This document shows positions 19,029 to 28,133 of a stretch of DNA of 64,000 bases, one piece after another. Every line of letters begins with the position of its first letter. Positions within the stretch are counted from its first letter, which is position 1. Source of the stretch: Labilibacter marinus (GTDB lineage Bacteria; Bacteroidota; Bacteroidia; Bacteroidales; Marinilabiliaceae); the NCBI RefSeq assembly GCF_001659685.2, contig NZ_LXYE02000009.1, positions 124,001 through 188,000 of the forward strand, written 5' to 3'. Made by a program: the position numbers and the translations under genes. The notes under the pieces are model-generated. The model worked only from the letters and a program-made list of their open reading frames with translations. It was not told where the DNA came from and did not search any database.

Positions 19029-19059
19029 AAGGCTGTCCGTTATACAAACGGACAGCCTT
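19029..19059 (-). terminator. Strong terminator of the nuclease/TonB operon
   Basis: AAGGCTGTCCGT (19029-19040) and ACGGACAGCCTT (19048-19059) form a perfect 12-base-pair stem with a seven-base loop. On the minus strand it is followed by a T run. It lies 33 bases past the stop of the last operon gene. Confidence 0.85.
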
Positions 19060-19091
19060 AAGCTATTTTTTTAAATGAGAGTTTTATAAAA

Positions 19092-20849
19092 CTACTCAGT
19101 GATAATTTCGAACTGATCAGCAGTAGAAATTCCTTTTAAACCAGGGTTGTCTCCAAAGTAGTTTTCTAACTGACCGTTTAATTTTACATGATATCCTACA
19201 GAAGCACCACTTGTAGAAGCAAGTCCAAGTTGCGTTCTTGGAGCCGAATCACTTCCCGATAACTGAACAAATAGCATTTTTGATGCATCTGTTTCGCTAG
19301 CAGATGATGCTATGGCAATATTCGTATCTACTGCAGCTGAAGGATCGCTTGAAACGGTATGGTTACCACCTGCATCATACACAATATACCCAATGATATA
19401 GCCTTCAACCCATGCAGTTGATTCGTCTTGCTTATCTCTCGCTTCTTCTACAGTATAAGGAGTATCTTTTGAACCTTTAACAACAGGAGTATCTCCACCT
19501 TCCTCAACAATTACAATTGAATGTCCGCTTTCCGAAGCGAAACTTAATTGAGCTTCTCCACTATACTCATCTCTTTTACCAGTAAGAATCAGGGTTTGAC
19601 CAACTTCATACACAATGTCAGAGACTTTAAATACTCCGTAAGCCTTAATTTCGTCACCCTTGCTATCTTTCATTATTAAGTAGGTAACAGTACCATAATC
19701 AGGGTTTACAGATACTTCTTTCACTTCAGCTTTGATGGTGCCAACAGTTCCAACTTCTATCGTTAAGAAATCAGCAATAGTTTTTCCTTCGTCTCCAGTG
19801 CCACCAGAAAGGATTTCGATAGAGTGACCTGCGTCAGAACTAAAGCTCATTTGATCCTCACCATTATATGAATCTCTATCTGCTGTAATGCGTAGTTCTT
19901 GTCCAACTGTGTAAATTTCATCAGATATTTTAAATACGCCGTAAGCTAATATTTCATCACCACTCTTATCTTTCATCAATAATGAAGTAACAGTTCCATA
20001 AGATGGGTTAACAGAAACCTCAATAACTTCAGCCTCTATAGTTCCAACTGTTCCATCCGCTAATTTTAGAAATGCAGCAATAGAATTTGCTTTCGCATCA
20101 GCTACAATTGAATGTTCACTGTCTGCCTCTAAAGCAAGTCCATCTTCGCCGTTGGTTCCAGTTCTTTTACCTGTTACAAATAAAACATCACCAACTTCGT
20201 AGATTATATCTGAAATATTGTAAACTCCATATACTTTAATCTCGTCACCATTACTATCTTTCATCATTAAGTACGAAACTTTACCAGAAGCATTTGTTAC
20301 AACTTCGGTAATATACGCATTGATGGTGGCTACAGATCCATCTGTTAATGCTAAAAACTCAGCAATACTCAATGGAGGTTCTTCTACTTCAGGTTCTTTG
20401 GTTTCGTCAAATTCAACTAATTCTAAGGCAAATACAGTAGTATCATTTTCTAATACGTTTTTTGCGATAGGTAAATAAGATTCTTCTCCTATCTGAGGCG
20501 CTCTATCATCATCTTTATCAATACCACAGAATTCAGTCTCTCCATCATTTAATAAACTAATAGACTGGAGTTCATAATTACCGTGCTCAATTTCATATGA
20601 TTCAGTAACTATTGAGCCATCCTCATAAATGCTATCAACATCAAGTTCTATGATGGTTAATTTTTCGTTGTACTTTCTATATAGTTTAGCCTTAACTGTG
20701 TAATCTTCAGCTTCACCTTTAACTTCTGTTGTAGTACTTAAATTAAATTGTACATTTCCTTTGTAAATCGTTTCATCAAGTTCATCGATACACGAGGAAG
20801 CAGCTACTACAAGAAGTACAATGCTTAAATATTTTAATAATGTCTTCAT
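19092..20849 (-). CDS. Lipoprotein with three tandem OB-fold-like repeats and a DUF6359-like C-terminus
   Basis: 585 residues. The signal and lipobox are VVAASSC (Cys near 20). An N-terminal beta domain (to about 165) is followed by three homologous units of about 95 residues. Each unit has the pattern IA(E/A)FL-DG-V-TI-A-(V/I)-EV, then YL-MKD-(N/K)GDEI-(V/A)YG, then (E)VG--L-(V/I)TG-R and S-HSI. This resembles OB-fold repeats used by extracellular nuclease-associated proteins. The C-terminal part begins GSKDTPYTVEEARD and continues AWVEGYIIGY, typical of DUF6359-like OB modules. It is the last gene of the operon with an endonuclease I and a TonB receptor, so surface binding of DNA or RNA is a reasonable inference. 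Substrate binding is not proven. Confidence 0.7.
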   Translation of the reverse strand: MKTLLKYLSIVLLVVAASSCIDELDETIYKGNVQFNLSTTTEVKGEAEDYTVKAKLYRKYNEKLTIIELDVDSIYEDGSIVTESYEIEHGNYELQSISLLNDGETEFCGIDKDDDRAPQIGEESYLPIAKNVLENDTTVFALELVEFDETKEPEVEEPPLSIAEFLALTDGSVATINAYITEVVTNASGKVSYLMMKDSNGDEIKVYGVYNISDIIYEVGDVLFVTGKRTGTNGEDGLALEADSEHSIVADAKANSIAAFLKLADGTVGTIEAEVIEVSVNPSYGTVTSLLMKDKSGDEILAYGVFKISDEIYTVGQELRITADRDSYNGEDQMSFSSDAGHSIEILSGGTGDEGKTIADFLTIEVGTVGTIKAEVKEVSVNPDYGTVTYLIMKDSKGDEIKAYGVFKVSDIVYEVGQTLILTGKRDEYSGEAQLSFASESGHSIVIVEEGGDTPVVKGSKDTPYTVEEARDKQDESTAWVEGYIIGYIVYDAGGNHTVSSDPSAAVDTNIAIASSASETDASKMLFVQLSGSDSAPRTQLGLASTSGASVGYHVKLNGQLENYFGDNPGLKGISTADQFEIITE

Positions 20850-20873
20850 TATAATTATAATTTATACGTTTTT

Positions 20874-21896
20874 TTAAGGATTATAAACAATTCCTCCATT
20901 CCATTTTTGGTTTTGCTTATCGCCAAAAATATGATCAACCAATTCGGGATGATCAATGAAAGGGTTTCTGTTTTTCTGGTATTTAAAAATCACATTATTA
21001 CGTCTAACCTCAAACGGATCGACAGGATCTTCAGTATGCCACATCAACAGATCAACTAAATTACCCTGTGATGTGGAATTAGTAGCAGATACTTCATCAC
21101 TTATTTCAATTCCACCACTTTCGCCATACTTTACGGCCATGTAAAACATGATTCGAGCAGCATCACCACGTGCAGATACCTTTGGGGCATAAGCCTTACT
21201 ACTATGGGTACCAACAAAAGCTTTATCCGACGGTTTGTAAGCAAAGTTATAGTTACTCTTATTCGAATTAACAGAAGGAGTTTCCGCTTTTAAGTTATGA
21301 ATATCTGAAGCCATGGATATTTCACTATTATCAGTGTTTCCATCAACGCCACGCGAACGAGCCCATACGTGTTCTCTATTCCAGGTTGTTCCACCATCCC
21401 AATTAGCATTTGCAGTGTTTTCTTCATAGAAGCACCAAACACTATTTTCTAAGGGATTTTTATCGGCCTCTTCTAATACATACCTCGCTTCACCATATGT
21501 TTTACCAACAAATTCATTAGAAATTATATAAGCGATAGCCGTTTTTAAAGCATCACCACTTTTTCCGTTTGCCGCTTTATAATAATTAGCTAAATCATAG
21601 GCTTTAGAAGCATCTATATCATAAGCCACAGATACAACATGTTTAGTTGCAGTATCGGTATACATAGGAGGTGTACCAAGTACAGCAATTCTTCCATCAC
21701 TACCTACTTGAGGAACGATATAGTTATATACGGTAGGATCCTCTCCAATTGGGTCTTCATCAGTTGGATCTTCCGGATCAACATAGTCCGGGGGTAATCC
21801 TCCATCTTTCATTTCGTCTTCGTCGCATGCCACACATGTTATGGCAAAAACAAAAACTATATATCTAAGTAATCTTAAATAATCAAATTTCATCAT
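20874..21896 (-). CDS. Endonuclease I-family secreted lipoprotein nuclease
   Basis: 340 residues with a signal and lipobox (FAITCVAC). A proline/aspartate-rich linker (about 30-60) leads to the EndA/NucM (endonuclease I) domain, a His-Me-finger nuclease. Its key stretch is WNREHVWARSRG, followed by SDIHNLKAETPSVNSNKSNY and, later, ARGDAARIMFYMAVKY and WHTEDPVDPFEVRRN. These carry the catalytic His and metal-binding Asn seen in the family. It starts two bases after the preceding stop and ends 24 bases before the next gene, so it is an internal member of a four-gene operon with a TonB receptor. A role in degrading extracellular DNA for nutrients is inferred. Confidence 0.88.
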   Translation of the reverse strand: MMKFDYLRLLRYIVFVFAITCVACDEDEMKDGGLPPDYVDPEDPTDEDPIGEDPTVYNYIVPQVGSDGRIAVLGTPPMYTDTATKHVVSVAYDIDASKAYDLANYYKAANGKSGDALKTAIAYIISNEFVGKTYGEARYVLEEADKNPLENSVWCFYEENTANANWDGGTTWNREHVWARSRGVDGNTDNSEISMASDIHNLKAETPSVNSNKSNYNFAYKPSDKAFVGTHSSKAYAPKVSARGDAARIMFYMAVKYGESGGIEISDEVSATNSTSQGNLVDLLMWHTEDPVDPFEVRRNNVIFKYQKNRNPFIDHPELVDHIFGDKQNQKWNGGIVYNP

Positions 21897-21898
21897 TA

Positions 21899-22834
21899 TT
21901 ATAATTCGATGTAATCAAACGTAAAATCATCAATACAGAAACTCGTTGTTTGCCCTTTCTCAGCTACGTATTCAAACCCAATATATACAGTACCTGAATA
22001 ATCTGATAAGTCTAACATCCCAGATGAAATAAATTCGTAATTATTGTTCTCTTCAGTTGCAAACACAGCATCAACTAATTCTTCTTTAAGTGTAGCTTTA
22101 GCAGGATCTGCATCATTCATCACATAAGCCTTAATAACTGCTCCATTTGGATATGCTATGGCATTTTCAAATTTTAAGTTAGGAGCAACAAAAACTTTAT
22201 CAAGATTTAATGCAGGAGAAACCATCCAAATTTTATAGCCGCCTTCACTTTTACCTTTATATGCTGTAACGTATGCGTAGGAATTTCCACCAAATGACTT
22301 ATATATATATGTCATGTCCTTTGCTGATCCTAAATTATATTGTGTCCAGCCATTTTTATCAACGTCTTCACCAGATGTTCCATCATTAAAGTCGTACATA
22401 TATCCAGGTTCTGGAAAAACCATCCACGAATACAAAGAAAACTTAAAGAAACCAGTTGTAGAATCTACAATAGCCTCTTCTACTGTCTCTCTGAATTTAT
22501 AGGATACTTTATTTAATGATTTAGGTGCATAACCATACATACTTTCCATATTTCCTAACATTTCAGGAATATATGTTGATGCTAAATCTGCGGTTAATGC
22601 AGTATCTCCTTCTAAAACAGATTCTGCAATTTCTAACTCTTCGGCCGTAGTTGCATCAGCTGCAGCAGATTCGCTAATAGATTTATAATCAGAAGCTGTT
22701 AGTTCGTATTTTATTTCTTTGTTTAAAGGACCATGGTAATTATCATCCAATTCATCCTTTATATCTTCTAATGGTTCGCAAGCGAATGCAAATAAAGCCA
22801 TTAGAGCAAATAATATATATTGTAATTTTTTCAT
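21899..22834 (-). CDS. Lipoprotein with choice-of-anchor J / DUF5017-like domain
   Basis: About 311 residues. The start at ATG 22834 (MKKLQYILFALMALFAFAC) gives a compact signal with a lipobox; an ATG three codons upstream is also possible. The mid part (about 55-150) is poorly conserved. The C-terminal half, from YDFNDGTSGEDVDKNGW, through WMVSPALNLDKV and YVMNDADPAKAT, to YIGFEYVAEKGQTTSFCIDD, is the jelly-roll pattern of cleaved-adhesin/choice-of-anchor J domains. It directly follows the TonB receptor gene (two bases apart) and may be the surface binding partner, in the position where SusD would stand in sugar systems. Confidence 0.75.
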   Translation of the reverse strand: MKKLQYILFALMALFAFACEPLEDIKDELDDNYHGPLNKEIKYELTASDYKSISESAAADATTAEELEIAESVLEGDTALTADLASTYIPEMLGNMESMYGYAPKSLNKVSYKFRETVEEAIVDSTTGFFKFSLYSWMVFPEPGYMYDFNDGTSGEDVDKNGWTQYNLGSAKDMTYIYKSFGGNSYAYVTAYKGKSEGGYKIWMVSPALNLDKVFVAPNLKFENAIAYPNGAVIKAYVMNDADPAKATLKEELVDAVFATEENNNYEFISSGMLDLSDYSGTVYIGFEYVAEKGQTTSFCIDDFTFDYIEL

Positions 22835-22845
22835 CTTTAGCATTA

Positions 22846-25434
22846 TTAGAAGTTAACTTTTAAACCTACAGAATATGTTCTACCAAAACCATAATAAACA
22901 GGAGATGTTTTCCAGTCGTGGTTTTTACCATCATCTGCATCAGTAATATATTCCGTATTCAATAAATTATTTATTTTACATGAAATACGGGACTTTACAC
23001 TTGCAATAGTAAAGTTATAACCAGCATCTAAGTCAAATAAATAAGCATCTGGAACTTGCCAAGAGTTTATTCCAGCAGCATTGCTTCCAGTTCTGGTTGA
23101 TGGATCAAAGTCAGCAAAGTTATTACCGAAATAATTACCGTCAAAACCAATGTTAAAGCTGTTAAGGAAACGATAGTTAATACCTAATGCAGCAGTTGTT
23201 TGTGCCGAGTTACCCACACTTACATCTTTTATATATGCATTAAACTCACCTATTAAATTACCTTCGTCATCAACTTGTTGAAAACGCACATCATCCATAT
23301 ATTTCCAATCTCCTACTGAAGCCATGGCTCTAATAGTAAGATTTTTGGTTGGTTTGTAAGTAGCTTCCAACTCAAGACCCATATGTCGTGAATTAAGACC
23401 TAATAAGTTGTATGTTTGATCACCTACTGATCTTGATAAGCCTTGGTCTCTCCACTCAGTATAATAGTAACCCAGTTTAGCATTAAATACTCTCGACCTG
23501 TATCCATAGCCTCCTTCAAAAGTCATTACTTTTTCGTATTTGGCATCATCCAGAATATCATTTGTGTAACCATCAAATACAAATTTTACAAATGGTGAGC
23601 GTGTAAAGTAACCTGCATTTACAAATACATTGTGGTTATCATTAATATTATAATTTGCTCCACCTTTTACACTCCAATCTGCAAAATCAACCCAATCAGA
23701 CTTATAATTATCGGCCGCATATTGAAAATAGTCAATACGACGTACATTTTGATAAGATGCCGTTGCAGATATAAATGCTGTAAAATCACTTAACGAAATC
23801 TCAGCTTGACCAAATAACCCGTTTCTTACCACTTGCATATCGTTATGGTAGTTTATTTTGTCTCCTTCACGTAAAGCCTGCTGTGTAGGTCTGTTTATGT
23901 TATTATCATCAATATAAAACTGAGAACCTAATAGGTCATCAATTTCTTCGTAGTGACTACCTACATAATATCGAGAATCTAAACCGAAAGTAAGGCTTAT
24001 ATTATCTACGGCAGTATTGAAGGTTGATAATAATCCGTACCATTCGTGACTATTGATAGAATTACTTGCTACAAAGTCGCCTTTGCCGTTAATGTCATTG
24101 TTATGTTCTGTTACTTGATCCCAATCAATTAAGCCATCACCATTACGCCATTTCATAAAAGACTGACTAAATTCGTGGTTATTTCTATCGTAATCTAATT
24201 CAGCAGCTTTGTCTCCTCGTATACGGCGTCCTCCACCTGACGAAATAGAAGCATATACCGAAGTACTTAAGCTTGTAGTTGAGTTTATATCCCAATAGTG
24301 ATTAATTGAAGCCTGTGGTTTGTGGTAGAAGTTATATCCATAGCTACCACCATAAATTTCACCATTTCTTATACCATATTCGGTATTTAATTTAGCTCCT
24401 GAGTTATTTGAAAATGGTAATTGCTCGTTTTTATTTTCATAGGTAGAAATTAAATGCTTATTACCACGTTGTCCGTGCCACTGCGGTGCTCCAAAAATTT
24501 GGAATGACAGACGATGATCATCATTAATAACCTTGGTTATATTTGCAAAATAGTTATATCCTTGAAAGTTAGTTCCGTTTATATATCCATCTCCCCTAAC
24601 AGTTCCTCCTAATAAGGTTATGGCCCAACCATTTTCCATTAAACCTGTAGAAACATTAAAGTTAAATTTCTTATATCCATCATTACCCATGCCTGCATAA
24701 AACGAACCACCTTGTTCTGCATCTGCACTTTTTGTAAGAATATTCATTGTACCGCCAACTGAAGAAATAGCTAATTTAGATGCCCCTAAACCACGCTGAA
24801 CTTGCATTACCGAAGTAACATCACTTAAACCAGCCCAGTTTGAGAAATAAACTTTACCATTTTCCATATCGTTAACAGGAACTCCGTTTACCAGAACACC
24901 AATATTACTCGTGTTAAATCCACGAATGTTAACACGAGAATCACCAAAACCTCCAGATCCTTTAGTTGCATAAACCGAAGGTGTTGATTTTAAAATTTCT
25001 GGAAATTCCTGATTACCCAATTTCTCAACAATTACTGAGGCAGGAATATTAGAAATGGCCACAGGCGTTTTTCTGTCGGTTGCAAAAGAAGCTACAACAG
25101 ATACTTCTGTAAGGCCTACTGTCGAAGGTTCAAGCTTAATAGCTTCTAAGTCTAAATCACCTTCTAGGGTGATCATTTTGTTCTGATCTATGTATCCTAA
25201 GTAAGTAAATACTAATTCATACTTTCCGCTTTCAAGAATTAACTCAAAAGTACCATCTAAAGAAGTAACTGTACCTACTCCTTTGTCCGACTTTAGGTAA
25301 ACTGCGGCACCAATTAAAGGTTCGTTAGAACTGGCATCAACCAATTTTCCGGATACTTTACCTTGAGCAACTATCGCTAAAGGAAGGGCCAGTAATAAAC
25401 CAACCACATAAAGCTTCGTGATAAAATGTTTCAT
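22846..25434 (-). CDS. TonB-dependent outer-membrane receptor
   Basis: 862 residues. A signal peptide (to about 23) is followed by a carboxypeptidase-regulatory-like domain (GKVSGKLVDASSNEPLIGAA ... YELVFTYLGY). The plug follows (ISNIPASVIVEKLG, VNIRGFNTSNIGVLVNGVPV, VQRGLGASKLAISSVGGTMN) and then a beta-barrel ending GRTYSVGLKVNF with the terminal aromatic. It lacks the SusC signature and no SusD follows. Instead come two lipoproteins and endonuclease I, suggesting import of nucleic-acid fragments or a related nutrient. A TAnnTTTG promoter and a TetR-style palindrome precede it. The substrate is inferred from neighbours only. Confidence 0.9.
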   Translation of the reverse strand: MKHFITKLYVVGLLLALPLAIVAQGKVSGKLVDASSNEPLIGAAVYLKSDKGVGTVTSLDGTFELILESGKYELVFTYLGYIDQNKMITLEGDLDLEAIKLEPSTVGLTEVSVVASFATDRKTPVAISNIPASVIVEKLGNQEFPEILKSTPSVYATKGSGGFGDSRVNIRGFNTSNIGVLVNGVPVNDMENGKVYFSNWAGLSDVTSVMQVQRGLGASKLAISSVGGTMNILTKSADAEQGGSFYAGMGNDGYKKFNFNVSTGLMENGWAITLLGGTVRGDGYINGTNFQGYNYFANITKVINDDHRLSFQIFGAPQWHGQRGNKHLISTYENKNEQLPFSNNSGAKLNTEYGIRNGEIYGGSYGYNFYHKPQASINHYWDINSTTSLSTSVYASISSGGGRRIRGDKAAELDYDRNNHEFSQSFMKWRNGDGLIDWDQVTEHNNDINGKGDFVASNSINSHEWYGLLSTFNTAVDNISLTFGLDSRYYVGSHYEEIDDLLGSQFYIDDNNINRPTQQALREGDKINYHNDMQVVRNGLFGQAEISLSDFTAFISATASYQNVRRIDYFQYAADNYKSDWVDFADWSVKGGANYNINDNHNVFVNAGYFTRSPFVKFVFDGYTNDILDDAKYEKVMTFEGGYGYRSRVFNAKLGYYYTEWRDQGLSRSVGDQTYNLLGLNSRHMGLELEATYKPTKNLTIRAMASVGDWKYMDDVRFQQVDDEGNLIGEFNAYIKDVSVGNSAQTTAALGINYRFLNSFNIGFDGNYFGNNFADFDPSTRTGSNAAGINSWQVPDAYLFDLDAGYNFTIASVKSRISCKINNLLNTEYITDADDGKNHDWKTSPVYYGFGRTYSVGLKVNF

Positions 25435-25482
25435 TATTGAATAATTGAATTTAGGTTGTTATGTAACTTTTATAAAGCAATG

Positions 25483-25509
25483 CAAAGATATAAATTTTTA
25501 CAGCGCAAA
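25483..25509 (-). promoter_or_regulatory. Promoter of the TonB/nuclease operon
   Basis: On the minus strand TATCTTTG (25490-25483) fits TAnnTTTG. TTTG at 25509-25506 lies 15 bases upstream, somewhat shorter than the usual spacing. The start codon is 48 bases downstream. Confidence 0.45.
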
Positions 25510-25523
25510 TATCACTAAAACCG

Positions 25524-25537
25524 ACCGACAAGTCGGT
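25524..25537. promoter_or_regulatory. TetR-type palindromic operator candidate
   Basis: ACCGACAAGTCGGT is a perfect six-base inverted repeat with a two-base centre. It is extended by a further CCGA copy, giving a 20-base symmetric-looking block (25518-25539). It stands 15 bases upstream of the -33 element of the TonB operon and downstream of the TetR gene. The G+C-rich half-site stands out in an A+T-rich gap. The rest of 25435-25771 contains no gene. Confidence 0.5.
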
Positions 25538-25771
25538 TTAATTATCTTTAAGTATGTGTTAAGCTAATGTTATTAAGGGTTGTGGTATTGACGTAATCTT
25601 TTAATTAATTATTGCACAGAGGATTGGTGAGTGTTAAATGATTTTAGTGAATAAATATTAAATTATTTAAAAATGTAGGGGTGTGTATAAAAATGCATAT
25701 AAAAACATGCTATTTGTCGGTTGCAAAGGGGGTATGATTGTAAAAGTTTAGGATTATGCGAGCAATGTGTC

Positions 25772-26332
25772 CTATCTGGAGGCGCCATTCCAATATAAAT
25801 CAAAAGCTTCATCAAATTCCGTTCGGAATAAACTCATAGGATTAGCTTGAGATAAGAAGTAGTTGGCTGTTGACCTGGTAAATGCAAAGTCGAAAAAGGT
25901 AATTAACTGTGTGTTATAGTTTTTCATTACACCCATATTCACCTTTTGCATAATGTTTTTCTGCGGTCCGCTTAAGGTATCTCTTACGGATAAGGCATGT
26001 ACTTTAATATATGGACTAGCTTCGAAGCTATTGATATAGTGAAATTTACTTGGGTATTTGATAAACCAGCTGACAATTTTTCCAAATACATCCTTGGTGT
26101 AAGCAAACGGATCTTCTTCTTCCGACATTTCCGAAACGCATTCTTTTTCAATTTCGAACATCAAGGTTTTGTAAATATCTACAATAAGTTGGTCTTTGCT
26201 TTTAAAGTGATGATATAGTGTTCCTTTGGCGATGCCAATTCTGCTAATTAGTTCGTTGGTAGAGGCCGAAAATCCTTTTGCAACAAATAATTCAATGGCA
26301 CCATTTAGTATTACTTCCTTTTTTTTCATCAC
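25772..26332 (-). CDS. TetR/AcrR-family transcriptional regulator
   Basis: 186 residues. The N-terminal DNA-binding domain is clear: ILNGAIELFVAKGFSASTN, then ISRIGIAKGTLYHHFKSKDQ with the recognition helix GTLYHHF. The C-terminal ligand domain is not diagnostic. The gene lies upstream of, and in the same direction as, the TonB/nuclease operon, with a palindrome of TetR-operator form between them. It may therefore repress that operon. It could alternatively control only itself. Confidence 0.9.
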   Translation of the reverse strand: MMKKKEVILNGAIELFVAKGFSASTNELISRIGIAKGTLYHHFKSKDQLIVDIYKTLMFEIEKECVSEMSEEEDPFAYTKDVFGKIVSWFIKYPSKFHYINSFEASPYIKVHALSVRDTLSGPQKNIMQKVNMGVMKNYNTQLITFFDFAFTRSTANYFLSQANPMSLFRTEFDEAFDLYWNGASR

Positions 26333-26512
26333 TACTATATTTATGATTCGGTTTTCTTATTAACAAAATATTATCTTATGAAGACGCTGCAAAAATAGTA
26401 ATATTTTACTTTGAAAAGTTTGAATAAAATGATTTAACGGAAAGATAACACTGGTATTATTAAAAGTGGAGTATTTAATAAATAGGGTAGGAGCGTCAAT
26501 TATAACAAACAA

Positions 26513-26543
26513 AAAAGGTTACCCTTGTTCAGAGTAACCTTTT
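26513..26543 (-). terminator. Terminator after the FHS permease gene
   Basis: AAAAGGTTAC (26513-26522) and GTAACCTTTT (26534-26543) form a ten-base-pair stem. The minus-strand side is followed by Ts. It lies 23 bases past the permease stop. Confidence 0.75.
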
Positions 26544-26565
26544 AGTATAATTTAGAAATAAAGAT

Positions 26566-27894
26566 TTATTCCACAGGAATATCTTTATTTACGTTTTTCC
26601 ATCCAACAAGGGCATACCATAATAGATAAGCAAGTGCAGCTACAATTACCCAGTATGATGCCATGTAACTAAAAGTTATATCAGCTACACCACCTTGAAT
26701 TAGTGGTAAAATTCCACCACCACAAACCATTACCATAAATATACCTGCTCCCATTTCAGTATACTTACCAATTCCTTCAACAGCAAGGTTAAAAATACCG
26801 CCCCACATAATAGAGGTACATAATCCACAAAGAGCAAATAACATAACAGAAAGAGGTACCGTTTGTAAACCAAAGCTAATATCAGCTAAAAATACAGGCA
26901 TCCCAATAGTTACTGTTTTAGGCAATAAAATACCTACGCCAACAAGAAGTAATCCTAAACTAGAAACAAATAATAACTGTTCTTTAGCGGAGAATTTTGC
27001 GCCTAAAGCGCCTCCTAATAAACGACCTATTAACATTAAAAACCAGTATGTTCCAACAACAGTACCTGCGGCAGCAGGATCAATTCCCATACCAGCAGCT
27101 TCTCCAGCAGCTGGATTAACAGGGGCAGTAAGGAAAAGATTCATGAAGTTTGGAATACCAACCTCAATACCTACATATAAGAATATAGCAATGGTACCGT
27201 ATACAAAATGACGGAATGACATTGGGCTGTGTTCATCTTTTACTTTTGAAGCACTTGCTTTTGCTAAACCTGGTTCTGGAATTTTTACAGCAGCTAACAC
27301 CCCAAATGCAACTAAGAAAATAGCTAATGCAATTTGTAAGGCAGGAATAGCATCTCGCAATGAAGTTTCTCTCGTTATTGTACCGATTAATGCACCTCCT
27401 AAAATAGGAACAATAGTAGCAGCCATTGAGTTTAATGATCCTCCAAACTGAATTAATTGATTTCCAGTTTTACCACCACCACCAAGTGTATTTAACATTG
27501 GATTAACTACTGTGTTTAACATACACATAGAAAAACCAGATACAAAAGCACCTAGCAAATACACCATGAATATTGGAATAAAGTTATCGCCAGCTTGGTA
27601 TGGCATATAACCTGAAATCATTTGAATAGCAACACCTATAATACCAACACCAATAGCCGTAAGCGCAGTAAACTTATATCCCTTGTTTTTTAAGATTATC
27701 CCAGCAGGTAGTCCCATTACAGCATAGGCAATAAAATTACCAAAATTACCTAATTGTGACATCCAGTTTGGGATACCTTCTTGAGCTTTACAAATTACTC
27801 CAATAGGATTAGATAGGCCAGTGACAAAGGAAATCATTGCAAAGAGGAAAAACATCATTACAATGGGTAATACATTACTTTTTTTAGTAGTCAT
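26566..27894 (-). CDS. FHS-family sugar permease (MFS)
   Basis: 442 residues with about 12 hydrophobic helices, belonging to the fucose/galactose/glucose:H+ symporter group of the major facilitator superfamily. Typical features are the first helix FFLFAMISFVTGLSNPIG, the loop NTVVNPMLNTLGGGGKTGNQ, and GGALIGTI and WGGIFNLAVEGIGKYTE near the C-terminal half. It is the last gene of the galactose cluster, 239 bases after galM and flanked by hairpins. Hexose uptake is likely; galactose is suggested by context. It differs enough from the second permease at 29222-30457 to have another substrate or affinity. Confidence 0.85.
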   Translation of the reverse strand: MTTKKSNVLPIVMMFFLFAMISFVTGLSNPIGVICKAQEGIPNWMSQLGNFGNFIAYAVMGLPAGIILKNKGYKFTALTAIGVGIIGVAIQMISGYMPYQAGDNFIPIFMVYLLGAFVSGFSMCMLNTVVNPMLNTLGGGGKTGNQLIQFGGSLNSMAATIVPILGGALIGTITRETSLRDAIPALQIALAIFLVAFGVLAAVKIPEPGLAKASASKVKDEHSPMSFRHFVYGTIAIFLYVGIEVGIPNFMNLFLTAPVNPAAGEAAGMGIDPAAAGTVVGTYWFLMLIGRLLGGALGAKFSAKEQLLFVSSLGLLLVGVGILLPKTVTIGMPVFLADISFGLQTVPLSVMLFALCGLCTSIMWGGIFNLAVEGIGKYTEMGAGIFMVMVCGGGILPLIQGGVADITFSYMASYWVIVAALAYLLWYALVGWKNVNKDIPVE

Positions 27895-28086
27895 TTTTTT
27901 GTTTTAAAGTAGTTTTAAATATTTTTTGGTGAAATTAAGCTTGTGGTAATCTTAATTTCGTTTTAGAGTAGCACAAAAAAGTAGAAAAATATTTACAAAT
28001 ACAAACAATAAGGTGGTTTTCAGATTGATTTTAAATGGTTTTGACGATTTATAATTATCATTCTAAAATAACTATAGGGCAAAAAA

Positions 28087-28112
28087 AAACCACCCTGAAT
28101 TCAGGATGGTTT
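28087..28112 (-). terminator. Hairpin after galM
   Basis: AAACCACCCTGA and TCAGGATGGTTT (28087-28112) form a hairpin with one mismatch. On the minus strand it is followed by a long T run (As on the plus strand at 28081-28089). It lies 22 bases past the galM stop. Confidence 0.75.
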
Positions 28113-28133
28113 CTATATCGTAAAGTATCTATA

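Noticed and set aside
22846-25434. SusC of a polysaccharide locus
   Set aside because: No SusC signature before the plug, no SusD gene, and the neighbours include a nuclease rather than glycan enzymes.
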